Origin: Limnoperna fortunei
Lineage: Eukaryota; Mollusca; Bivalvia; Mytilida; Modiolidae
Assembly (NCBI GenBank): GCA_944474755.1
Contig: OX104117.1
Coordinates: 67,757,522 to 67,821,521 of the forward strand
Length of the DNA stretch: 64,000 bases
Direction of reading: 5' to 3'
Part shown: positions 1 through 12,500 of the stretch, one piece after another
How the letters are laid out: each line of letters starts with the position of its first letter
Numbering within the stretch: the stretch's first letter is position 1
The notes under the pieces: generated by a model
Seen by the model: the letters and a program-made list of their open reading frames with translations, nothing else
What the model was told of the DNA's origin: nothing
The model's database searches: none
Program-made: the position numbers and the translations under genes

Positions 1-388
1 TTACGGAACATAAAATAGTTTATGATCACTCACAAATTGGTAATTAAACATTTGGCGTTGTAATCGGAATAGTGTAATTATTTTACATTTTTGTCTACAT
101 CATACTTATTTCTAACTAATGAAGTTTTTTTACGGATCAGCTTGTCAACAAACTGGTATAAAATATTTGCAGCAGGACATTGTTTCAATTTACTTAAATT
201 TTCATCCGAGGTTATGGTTTGGTTTATATTGCGATGTTTTATATCTGTTGTTTTATCAGTTTTTTTTCGGATTAATGTGTTTCGGCACGTGTGTTGTTTA
301 TAATTAAGTAGGTTCATACTGTCGTAAAATTCCAAACGCGTGGCTGATCTATTTCTGCTCTCTGTTTTCTATCAGATATACGTAAACT
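1..388. other. AT-rich sequence, no feature recognised
   Basis: Short open frames on both strands show no recognisable domain. Possibly the flank or UTR of the SGNH-like remnant that follows. Confidence 0.4.
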
Positions 389-924
389 ATGCCTAAGAAG
401 ATTGTTATAATAGGTCACTCATTTATTAAACGTCTTGTGGCTTTCAACAAGCTTCATACTAAACCATCGATAGATCTAAATATGGGTTTGAGCTCCCAAA
501 CTGAGGAAGTTCTGTACTGGGGGTACCCAGGAGGGTATTTGCATGATATCAAAACATACGGCTTTGAGTTCATTGTTCGCAAAAATCCGCAGGTAATAGT
601 TTTGCAGATTGGTTCTAACGATCTTTCTAAACGGGACAATTCCGTTTGAGTGTCGCTAGAGGCATAAATGAGATAGCTATGCTCCTTCGTTATAAATATA
701 ATATAGAAAAGGTTGTGATATGCCAAATACGCATCAACCCCAAAAGGAAAATTATATACTATGTAGATTCCGAATGGTTTAACCAAAGGTGTGATCAGTT
801 AAATTCGTATTTATATAAGTACTTTGTCAATGAAAATATGAAAAATGTAAGGTTTTGGAGGCATTCAGGTTTTTGGTCAGAAAATAGTAAGAGACAGTGT
901 ACTGTGTGGAAGGAGTACATATAG
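389..924 (+). pseudogene. SGNH-hydrolase-like ORF remnant, frameshifted
   Basis: Two overlapping frames read as one protein: MPKKIVIIGHSFIKRL (block I-like, GHS in place of GDS) and QVIVLQIGSNDLS (GxND block) in the first frame, then SVARGINEIAMLLRYKYN and the strand VVICQIRI in the next. A frameshift sits at about 646 and a stop at 647-649. The C-terminal Asp-x-x-His motif is not evident. Small SGNH-like ORFs are known companions of Ngaro-type tyrosine-recombinase retrotransposons, and a Ngaro/DIRS-like gag-RT fragment lies 0.8 kb downstream, so it is probably part of such an element (inference). Confidence 0.6.
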
Positions 925-1088
925 ATAATGAATTTGTTTATTTAAAGTATTTTCGTAGTTTACGAGCTGCGCTGGTAATTATATTGAAATAATGAAAGAC
1001 AAACATTAATAATTTTTCAAGTAGTTTGCATTTATAATGGGCTTTATTTAAAATAAATTCCTGGTTGTTATTATTGGTTACTAATATG

Positions 1089-1478
1089 TGCTCTAAAGGT
1101 TGAGCATTTCAAAGATATGTATATATTTATGAAATGTGCGTGCTCTAAAGATTTAGCATTACAGTTGTAAATAGCAAAAATTTCTATACATGCTCTCAAC
1201 GTTGAGCATAATATACATATTATGCTCAAATAATTGAGCAGTCTAGTTTTGGTACAGTATTATAGTAGCTCTAACAGTGCACGGTAACGGTCGATCAATT
1301 TCGGCTTGACATACATTCAGCTCTATTGGTTGAGCATTATAGTTTTATACTAGAGACGCTCTAATGGTTGAGCACTGGGGTAAATGCTTTGTATAAGCTT
1401 TAAAATTTCTAAAACTTTTGTGACTCTAAAGGTTGAGCCCTAAATTACATTGATTCCAGATGCTCTAATAGTTGAGCA
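1089..1478. repeat. Cluster of eight 18-bp hairpin repeats (TGCTCTAAnGGTTGAGCA)
   Basis: Imperfect palindromes with TGCTC...GAGCA arms start at 1089, 1141, 1191, 1223, 1319, 1357, 1421 and 1461. The copy at 1223 is palindromic (TGCTCAA-ATAA-TTGAGCA). They lie between the SGNH-like remnant and the gag-RT fragment. Confidence 0.8.
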
Positions 1479-1699
1479 TATGACACAGCTCTTGATATAA
1501 GTTGATTACAGTAATCAATATTGTACATATACCTTGATTTAATTGATTGATTACATAGAAATCACACATTGGCAATTTTTCTTCATTAACGCGTCATAGG
1601 TGCGGAGGCTTAGTTACATCATAGTTTTATTGTTGACAGATGTTTGCCATCTATTGTTAAATTCGTTAATTATATTGGTTAACGTCCCAGTAAATCAAT

Positions 1700-3108
1700 C
1701 TAATTTCAGAACTATGCAAAAAAACAAAGCCAGGGGAGTCCCGGAAAGGTAAAAACAAGAGTCGACAGGGGACAACAAATGCGGATCAATTTAAACTATA
1801 AAAAGGAATGTGTTAGAGGCTTTGTCTAAAGAAAAAGAGAAGAAGGCAAATCCAAATCCCCAGTTACAAAGAAAAATGATACCACGTCACAAAACTCTAC
1901 TGTTTCAAGTTCAAGTTCAGGTAATATAAATAATACTGCTCAGGAAGACAGAGAGAAGGTTGCAACAGTTTCCGATGATGACATTCTAATGTTCGCAACT
2001 TTGTCCACCTTCTCCCTGTCAACCGCAATTTCAGCAATGGTGGATCTAACACTACAAAATAAAATTTGACAGGACAAGTATATTGACCTGGCTTTGCTTC
2101 TCCCTCCAAACTGTTCTCCAGGTTCCACAAAACAAGGTTTGCAATTTCAGATAGGTGTAGACTCCATGCTATCACTTATTCAAAACAAACCAAAGTTTCA
2201 AATTCGGGACATTGAACAGTGGACCAGCGCTTTTATTCGTTTTATTGCTATTTATAGCGTAAAGTTCCCCGACTCCGTCCCCCATTTAATGAAACATGCA
2301 GAGATTGTTCGCATTCTGGCAAACTCTCAAGTGCCGTTAAATGATTGAATACAATATGACCAAAAAGTGCGAATGAACCGTCAAATTAGGGGGTTGCTTG
2401 GGATAATTTGAATATGGAATTTTTATTATGGCCTTTCGACCTACCAACAATTCTTTTCGTCCCTTTCGCGGAAGAAATCAATTTCAAGGAGGAAACCGAC
2501 AATATGCTCAACTTCCAAAAGGTCTTTGCTGGAATTTCTACAAAGATGGCTACTGTAGAGTCAATCCCTGTAAATTTCTGCACAAATGTGCCCAGTGCAG
2601 GGGAAATCATTCCATGTCTAAATGCTTCAAAAATGGAAGGGATAGTAAGCCAGGACCATCAAATCAGACTAGCAAACCCTAAAAAAAGTAGTAATGAAAA
2701 TGCAGGATGTGTTAATGACCTGATAGTAACTCCCGTGAGTTGGAGGGATATGATCCAATGTTTTCTAGTTATTTGGTTCAAGGGTTTCAATTTGGTTTTT
2801 TCCTAGGCTATCAAGGTCCAAGATCACCAAGATTTTCCAAAAACTTAGTTTCCACAAAAGAAAATCCCGAAATTATTCGTAAGAAATTGGGAAAAGAGTT
2901 GTCTTTAGGTAGAACAAAAGGTCCCTTCGCAGATCCTCCGTTTAAAAATTAACAAATTTCACCGATTGGAGTAGTTCTAAAAAAAGATCCTGGACAATTT
3001 AGGCTAATTCAGCACTTATCATATCCGGATTCACATTCAATTAATGACCACATACCCGATTTTCTCAAAACAGTGTCATATGCAACTAAGAAGAAACGTT
3101 GGAAAACA
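1700..3108 (+). mobile_element. Ngaro/DIRS-like retrotransposon fragment (gag zinc fingers and start of RT)
   Basis: A lysine-rich start (about 1710-1900) and the segment at 2094-2348 look gag-like. At 2428-2682 a frame carries a CCCH zinc finger (CWNFYKDGYCRVNPCKFLH) followed directly by a CxxCxxxHxxxxC knuckle. At 2740 onward: YLVQGFQFGFFLGYQGPR and, after an in-frame stop at 2950, ISPIGVVLKKDPGQFRLIQH and SINDHIPD, the N-terminal RT pattern of DIRS-like elements. Homology ends near 3100, before the RT catalytic motifs. There are several stops and frame changes, so it is dead. No tyrosine recombinase is present in the fragment. Confidence 0.75.
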
Positions 3109-3109
3109 C

Positions 3110-3479
3110 TTGTTTTGGGCAACTTTTTAATATAAAATGGTGAAAAAAATAGTGGCCAGAACGTTGTTGTTTTTGACGACTTCATAATAACCAAACTCAA
3201 CAGTATGCAATGTTTATTTACGATCATTGTAACTAAAATATGCCATAACAACGCCATATAAAAGAAAATGTTATTAAAAGGACACAACAATAACGCGTAC
3301 AAAAAAGCAAAACAATAAATAAAAAAAATAACAACAGCACCGAAAAAAATTAGGAACATAAACTACAGAAAATTAGCAGAACAATAACATGTGTAAATAA
3401 TCAAACATTACTAAGACATCTATTTAGATGATAATATTACTGTAAAGTCCTGTGCATGTGCAGCTGATAGTACTTGTGT
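3110..3479 (-). other. Gene A 3' UTR region
   Basis: Downstream of the gene A stop, this stretch aligns loosely with the sequence after the gene B stop (about 32060-32505): shared pieces include GTTTACAGCTT around the stop and ACAACGCCAT further on. AATAAA (minus strand) lies at 3213-3218 and could be the poly(A) signal. The true transcript end is not determined. Confidence 0.55.
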
Positions 3480-3559
3480 TTACAGCTTAATTCCAAATAA
3501 AGCAACAACAATTGATACGACAGTTAGAGCAACAGTCAACACAGGGAAGGAAACAGTCA
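3480..3559 (-). CDS. Gene A exon 16: C-terminal hydrophobic anchor and stop
   Basis: The last 80 coding bases. They encode about 22 hydrophobic residues ([20 protein letters not shown]) followed by FGIKL and TAA. With almost no residues after the hydrophobic stretch this is either a single-pass membrane anchor or a GPI-attachment signal, with PNSA just upstream as a possible cleavage site. B has the same layout and the same last residues. Confidence 0.9.
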
Positions 3560-6500
3560 CTGAAATATATAGAATACATTTGATATAACAGAAGACAAAG
3601 TACCTGTATATAATGTGGGAGTTAAGTTAAAAAACATTATTTAACGCCCTGAACATACCCGACATATTGCGATATAACCTTTATTTTAAGGTAGTATAAG
3701 ATTAACTAAAACATATTATATAAGTAATATTACAAATAGCTAATATATAAATTAAATTTATCGCTATTTTGCAGTAATTTTCTTTGATCTTTTTGTTCAG
3801 TATCATCCTATCTCACTCTACTAGCGTGATATATGCCCATCTCACCTCGCTGTCAAGCCGTCGTTACGTAAACACCGTAGCGTCACAATTTATAAAAAAC
3901 CAGATAAACAGATTATTCACCTTCGATGAAAATCGTTTGATTTCGCTCTTCGATAAGATAGGAACGAAGAAGATGCATCTCGTTCCAAACCAACGAAACT
4001 AATCTATAATTACAAGCATATCACACAGTATTTAACATATATTTAACTGTGACATCATACACGAGGTGGTATTTGTATTGTTTTTATTTGTATTTTTGAC
4101 GAATTAAATATACCCAATACTTACGATGTGCAGAGTTAGGACACAGTGCAGCAAGTTGTGGATTACACTTTGCATATGATACACTTTCGTCACTTCCGTC
4201 GTCACATTCCTTTCCGCAATCGCAAACAAAAGATTGATCAATACAGGATATTGATCCACTGTTGCATGTAAACCAACCAGTTGGGCATTTCTACAAAATA
4301 AAAAAAAATCATTTTATTTAGGTTTCGTAATTAGATTCGGTCATAGATTTGTTTTGATTTGTAAATACAACTCAATTTAAATTTAGCTTGTATACGTGTG
4401 TATAAACTATAAATTGATAAATTGGTCTAACTATAAAATTGCTTACGTTTAAGCGCTGAATCTTTTTCCCTTTTATTAACAAACAGAGGTTACTGCTTAG
4501 TTTATCAATCAGAAAGATGCTACTTCTTCTTCTTAGTGACTAAGCTGTTACTTCATTTTTTAACAATCAGGTGCTAATCTCTGTTTTATAATAAAGCTTT
4601 TACTACTTTGTTTTAATAATCAAATGTTACCTCCTATTCTTATTGCTCAATGTTAGTTACTGTTAATAATACTTACGTTACCTCCTATTCTTATTGCTCA
4701 ATGTTAGTTACTGTTAATAATACTTATATTACCTCCTGTTAATTTTGCTCATAAGCTACTTTTTGCAAATACTGCTCGGATATTACTTCATGTTAATTAA
4801 GCTCAGTTATTACTTGCTGTAAATGATCAGATGGTAATTCCTGTTTTAATGCTCAAATGTTGCTGTTAATATTGTTCAGCCGTTTCTTCCTGTTCATAAT
4901 GCACAAATTTTAATGCTCATATGACACTTACTAATGCTGTCGTAACTTCAAATTTCATATCAGTACGTTCAATATCTTGTTTTTAATTACAAGGTGTTTA
5001 TACCCAGGTGTTACTCCCTACTTCTTATACTCATTTGTTTTTAATACTAAGTAATAATTACTTCATGTAATTAGTACTTGATTATTACTGCCCGTGTAAC
5101 TTTCCTTACCTGGACATATTGTCCTGCAGCTGGTGTAGGGCAAGCAGCAGTGTTGCACGAACTAAAGCTGCTAGAATCTCCAGAACAAGGTAGACCGCCA
5201 TTTTGAGGATATGGATTGGAACATGTCCTTGATCGTGACATCTTACCACCACTACATGTAACTGAGCATGTACCCCAAGATCCCCAAGATCCCCAAGCGC
5301 CATCAACTGTAACAAAAATATGTTATTTACTAATCTTATTTCATTAAATATTATTATAGATTATCATGATTTCATAGTGTCAATTTTCATATTTATTGAA
5401 AATATACAATAAATATATAAATAAAAGTTTCAAAATAACATTTAAACGATATTAACAAAACAAACCTAAAAACGGGATAATTAAAGGGGAACCTACTTAT
5501 ACAGACTTGAGTGTTGCATGCTTGTGTGCCTGATCCAACCCCAACACAGTTAGCTCCACTATACTGTGGTGCCGGATTAGAACAAGTTCTAGATCTGTCC
5601 TGGCTACCTCCGCCACAAGAAACTGTACATGTGCCCCAACTTGTCCACGTGGTCCACATGCCATCGACTGAAAAAGTAATTTATCTTATTTACAACAAGT
5701 TTCGTTATCAAACTATTGAGTCGTGTAGTAGTATTGCTTTTTATCTAACTTTTTCATATCTTGCTGAAAGGTAACTTATGGAAGAAATGCACACATCTTC
5801 AAATGTGTTTTGTTTCAAATGAATAGATGTGTTAAAGAAATTATTTGGCCTGGTTATTCAAGACAGTATATGTGGTTTAAGTCACAATTATAAATAATTC
5901 GCATTCGTTTTAGTGACCATTCTTTGATGTTCTTTTAATGTATGTATAACTGTTTTAAAAGTACCGAGGGAAGGTTGTCAGGTCATTATACTGAATGCCT
6001 GACTACGGACCATAGTGGTTATCGTATTAGAAGAGTGCTACATTCCTTGCAATTGCGACCCTGCCTTATAGTTATCAGAAAAGAGTAAGTTACAAAAGGG
6101 TGAATTAATCGTCAATTAAACATACGTTTCGAGACACAGTCAAAATTTTCATTGTTTTCATGAAGTACTGCTTGCTGGACATTAATCAACCATTAAATCA
6201 ATCAAACTTTAATCTGATCGAAATTTATAATATTTGCATGCACAATATTAAAAAAATATCACAGTTTATTTCACAGGCATTTCAAAGCCTATTTATAGTG
6301 AATTTTCAAAGAGACTCTCATCCTCTGACTTATACCAATCTACACAAGAAAATCGTGCTGCCTTTATCATTACTTGGTGCTGCATTTATCATTAGGTAGA
6401 GATATGAACTTATTGGTCTCGCTACGACATGAACTTAATACGAAAAACGTAGCATTACTCCGTGAAACGAATCCAGTAAAAATGCCTTCGAAACATTCCT

Positions 6501-9500
6501 AGCATTTTTTTGGAATTCTCACTGAAATCATGCAGGTAGTGTGTTAAAAACAAAATATAAAAAAAGAAACTCGTAGATTCGTTGTTTGAATTAATGACTG
6601 AGTTATGTCTAGAGAGCAAGATTTCAACAAACACTTTTATGATAGGAAATGTCCTTTAATTTAAAATACTTGCTGCTTTTTGTATTGTCGCCAAAAGAGG
6701 AAAAAAATTAAAAATTGCAGCTAGAAAAAATTCAAACCACGCAATCGGGTTGTAGCATTGTTTTCACATAACTTCCTTATTTGGAAAGAATTGTTAAAGT
6801 AAACGTAGCAAGGAAAATGTTAATTTTTGGCTACAATTCTTATCATATATATTTTATTAAATAAAGCTTTAATTAATAGGAATAAAAACAATGAGTGTCT
6901 AAAGGATTAAAATTTATCTCCATGAATAAGTAGAAATAAAAGACATAAAATGGTGTACACCTTAGCTCATCAAATTAAAATACATTTGAAATTTCTAAGC
7001 GATTTGTTAAAAATATAGAATCAGCCGTGTTTATAAATTAATCTATATATATCTTTCAATCTTTAAATTTTAGGATTTTCTGCTCACAAGTTGTAAGTAG
7101 CCTTATTGTGGGTTTAGTATAACGTTTTGGAATTAAAATGATAAAAGCTTTACATTCTAATAATTTGAATGTCAAATACGTTTGTATTTGAGCGCCATTA
7201 ATGAGTCTCGCTTAGACGACACACGCATTTTAACTTTATTCCCATTTTATTTTAAAATTAAATCATCCCTTCTAGTGTTAGCGTGCAGACAACAAGACTA
7301 CAAAACTAAAATGTAAAACATAAATTACGTCATGTTTATTTTATTACTTACTAGGACATGGATTAGTATTACAACTCTGAGATTCTGTGGCAGCTCCTGA
7401 ACATAGTGCTCCGCCATACTGAGGTACTGGATTTGTGCATGACCTTGTTCGATCTTGGGTACTTCCTCCACATGTAACTGAGCAGGTGGCCCAACTTGTC
7501 CATGTTGTATACCCTCCATTAACTAAAGAATTTAATTAAAGCTGCATTTCATCGATTAAAATTATATTACTATAAGAAGCACTCCACTTCTCATCTTATA
7601 CATTTAGGCATTATTAAATCAGTACAACCCAAAATAAACCAACATTTACGGGTGTTGTGTTTCAATATGGGTCTGTTTTGTTAAATTGGCAAACTGACAT
7701 ATTATGAAAATAATTGACAAATAAAACAAATGAAAAATTTACTGCCTGTATCTATTCAAGTTGAAGACTAAATCCGCCGTAACTATTGTTCTCACAACTG
7801 GCTACAATCGCCTCCGTATCACTCCTCTGTTTTGTAGGTTGGATATCAGGTTGCTCAAACTTATATATTTAAAACAAGAACTTTCCTCTCTACTTTTAAA
7901 AAGGAGCATTAACAACAATAGGTTGGTTAGGAATCAGGATAAGGTGTCCGAGTTAGGTGACAGCAAACAGAAAAATCAAATCGCCAGTTTTCCTACCGCA
8001 GGTCCGGGGTTTTCTCCGGCTTCCTCCCCAATAAAAACTGGACGCCATGATTATAGCTGAAAAATTGCTGAAAGTGGCGTTAAAAACCATCAAACACACA
8101 AACAAAAACAGAAAAATCTAACTGCCCATAATACAGGTCTTATTAAACCCATATAAGTGACACTATTACTCATTTGGTACTAAACTTGGTACAATCACTA
8201 ATTAAACATTGTTGAGAATTGGCTAACACATTTTGAAAAACTTACTAGGACAATTTTGCGTGTTACAACTCTGAGATTCTGAAGCAGCTCCTACACACAG
8301 CGCCCCACCATACTGAGGTACTGGATTGGTACACGATCTTGTTCGCCCTTGTGTTCCTCCACCACATGTAAGTGAACATGTGCCCCAAGCTGTCCATAAT
8401 GTATAGCCTCCGTCAACTGGAAGTTTTAAGAGATATGCACTATAATTCGCACGTAAATGACAAAATCATGCTTAAATTTAAGTATACATTTTCAACAAAA
8501 TTGTAATAAAATGTGAGGTATTAATCTTAATTTTCAATTTTTTTTATACAAGACTTCACACAAATAAAGTAGCTAACTTTAGACAGAAATTAAAGATTTA
8601 TACCCTGTCTCATTAACTGAAATCAGTAGATGCGCAGATTAACTTCAGACATTAGAATATCAGAATGTTACGACATGGGTACACAGAATGCGAATAAATT
8701 TGACGAGTCCAACAATTTATTTGATTATTAAATGAGATCTATCACTAATGCTTAGTTGAAAATAGCAATAACCTAATCTTTCTTAATTTTGCATCTATCA
8801 AGTCAAATAGGAATGGGCATTAGAAAAAAAAGACCTACCCTTTTCAAACCTAAAAATTCTCGCACAACAATATTAGACTGTCTAATTAATTGTAAAACAC
8901 TTTCCTCATCAAAATTCCTACAGTGTTTGCCAAATTCTGTCACTTACATCTTGAGAATATTAAAACCTTAGAATTTGCAAGATTTTTTTGGTTATTTTAA
9001 GTCTAAATATGTATATAATAAGTCCAAGAATGAATAGATCAATGATATTTTTTTGTTCGCAATACAAATGATTCATGTTTGCATGGAAATTTATTATATT
9101 TGTCATTATCGTGTTTAATTTTTAGCAGACATATATCTATGCATAACAAAGTTAGCACATCCCATAATATAGATGGACAATTACTCATTTCGTGTTACGC
9201 AGCATACATTCACTAATTTTCTCATGTGGTACTATTTGCTAGGTGTTAACTGGTAGGTCATAAAACACTTACTTGGACAATTTTGAGTGTTACAACTCTG
9301 AGATTCTGAAGCAGCTCCTACACAAAGTGCCCCACCATACTGAGGTGCTGGATTGGTACATGACCTTGTTCGATCTTGGCTACCTCCTCCACATGTAAGT
9401 GAACATGTTCCCCAAGCTGTCCATGCCGTATAACCTCCGTTAACTAAAGTGTTTATGTCTAATATTAATATCGTTCTAACAATTTGAAGAATACTGTTCC

Positions 9501-12500
9501 ATTAAATTATTTTATATTATCTTATTTTAGGAGTATCCACACAATTAGATCGTAGGTTCGATACCCAGTCAGTATACTGTGGCCAAGTGTAGCGACATGT
9601 CTAACTGTGGAGATTTACTACCGAGATCTAGCCTGAGGCAGCAAAAGTACCTATGCATTACACACATCAAAACAAGCAACAACGGCTGAACAATTTAACT
9701 CACTCATTTACTTAAACAGTCTTATTTCCTAGATATTAAATTATTCATGTTAAAACACTTACTGGGACAGTTCTGTGTGTTACAACTCTGAGATTCTGAA
9801 GAAGCTCCTACACACAGTGCCCCACCATACTGAGGTGCTGGATTGGTACACGATCTTGTTCGCCCTTGTGTTCCTCCACCGCATGTAAGTGAACATGTGC
9901 CCCAAGCTGTCCATAATGTATAGCCTCCGTCAACTGTTCAAAAATGTATATTTCTATTTACTTTTCAACAATTCAAAAACCTACAATTTATATTTCAGAA
10001 AAATAGTAAAAATGAGATTTCTACAAAAGCTTGATTGCATTACCTGTTCTTTAACACAACTGCAACTACCGACCTCGTTTAATTGTTTAACGAAACTATT
10101 CACAAGGATATATAGTCTATAATTAAAAAAATTACTGAAATCTATTACAGATGCGAAAAAATAAAAAAAATTGTAAAACTGCAATAAAATGCACTAAAGT
10201 TGTGTTATCTTGACATAACATGATGTCATATATCATTCAAAAATGCATAATATTTAATCGTGAACCTAAACCTATATAGGAAAGAACTTTACAACAGAAA
10301 AAATTCTCTGATGGATAATGTTAAGGAAAAGAATAAACACATGATCCCGGGGATGTACATATTAAATTCATACCAGAATCAAGGTTTCAATGCAAGTACG
10401 TAGACAAAACATCCAATATTTTTGATAAAAATGATGCCTTGATTGAATAAAACTACATACTTGGGCATGCGCTTAAAGTGCATGTTTGCGTTTCTGATGT
10501 ACTTCCGCTGCAAGAAGCTCCGCCATATTGTGGGGTAGGGTTAGTACATGTTCTCGACCTTGTCTGAGTTCCAGATGCGCATGTTACTGAGCATGACGAC
10601 CAAGCAGTCCATGCGCTAAATCCACCATTTACTGTAAAAATATTAAAGACTAACTTACTTATCATTTAAGGATAAGAAAGTAGCATAGTTAAAGTAACAA
10701 AGTTTAAAATTAATTTCTCCAAATTATTCAATTTATGTGACCACAACGACTGATTCATCAACTAACATGCAAAGCTAAATATAAAAAAGTCAAATATGAC
10801 TACTGCAGATTCTATTTCATATGTCACGATTTTGGCGTCCTTTAGTTTCCATATCAAATTCAAAGATGACTACGATGCTTATTTTCCCTCACTATATTGC
10901 ATACTAAAATTTCTCGGATATAAGTAATGATTCGCAATAAAACCAAACTGAAAAAAAATCTGGAAAATATATTAATGGGTAGTTTTCATTAGTATTATCT
11001 AGCATATCAGCGTCGGAAAAAATGTAAGGTCAAAACTTGTTGAAACATAGCATAAAATCGAGATATTTTACTGTCTGCGTGGTTTTTCAGAACATGATTC
11101 TGAAGTGTGAAAATCGCACTTGACGTATGCCTTAGATTTTTCAGTCCTTATGAATGACATATATTGTTAAGCAAACTTGTGTACGGCAAAATCAGATTCA
11201 AACCATTTTTATAACGGTGTATATTTTATATGTTCCTACTTGGACAATATGTTGATGAAGTACAAGATGTAGTCTCAGAGCCGCTACCAACACACTGCAG
11301 TCCGTCATACTTTGGTGCTGGGCTGTCACATGATCTGGTTCTTGTGTACGTTCCAGCTACTACAGCAGCACCATATGTGTTACACGAAACGGAACATGCT
11401 CCAAAGGAACTCCAAGTACCCCACAGTCCATCAACTGAAAGTAAAATATTTATTAATTAACAATTCCTCTCATAACTAAAACAGTTTAAAACTGTTTAGT
11501 TGTTTCCCCAAAATTTTGGTAGATCTGCGTTCATTTAACCATATAAATATCCACCGTCTTTCTACATACCTTTCTCAAATTAACAGATATGACAAGGTTA
11601 ACATTTTGATGCCACTTTAAATTTTGAATTTTGAATCAATGTTTATAAAAATCTCCTTTTTCGTAACATTAAACACGTCTAAAAATAACTTAATTAGTTC
11701 ACACTGGCCATAAAAGTATTCAGATCAGCTAATCAACGGGATACGATTGAATAAACATTTGTTCATCAAATACAATTATTAAACTCAATCACTTCAAGTT
11801 GTGAAAACTAATATTAACAATACTTCTATTTCATTTAATCGGGAAATATTAGCCGCATTATAGTTCTTTGATTGGAGATAAACACTTAACGTACTAAACT
11901 TTATATACATTTCATTGATAGTATTTTACTGTATTTCTATATTTGGAGACTAAGGCTTAACCTATTGAAATTGACTGGAATTTCGTTGTTTACTTTTTGA
12001 GCGGTTTAACCAAAATTAATGAAATTTTATGTTAAATTTTGCATCACATAATATCGTCCTTACTTGGAGCAGGCGTGGCACAATCCTCGTCAGATATTCC
12101 ATCACCGTCGTCGTCTGAAACCAAAATGATTAGTAAGTACATGATTTTGTTTAGTTTAAATGGGTATTAACGCCACTTTTAGCATTTTGTCAGCTCTGTA
12201 ATGTGTCGAAGATAACATTACAAATTTTCCTTACTTATGCAGCCATATTCCAGCTTCATTTATACGTTGGCTATATTTCTACACTGATAAGGTATGCAAG
12301 AGATTAACGTAATAAACTTAAAAACCAAGTTTTACTATAGATATCATTTCCTTGTTGAAAAAATATTCTATATCGTTTGAAACTATGACTGCAGATAGTT
12401 TTCGCAATTTGTGAAATCAGTACACATTGAATGTGCTGCAATGAGTATTAGATACACTTATTATTGACTATTGGTATATGATACACAGATATAAAAACCG

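Noticed and set aside
3009..3359. Hydrophobic frame after the gene A stop, with a similar one at 32061-32378 after gene B
   Set aside because: Both lie in the 3' UTR, are AT-driven, and show no clear protein-level conservation beyond that expected from the shared DNA.
9535..9700. tRNA gene
   Set aside because: Only a box B-like string; no cloverleaf could be drawn, so called a SINE-like fragment.
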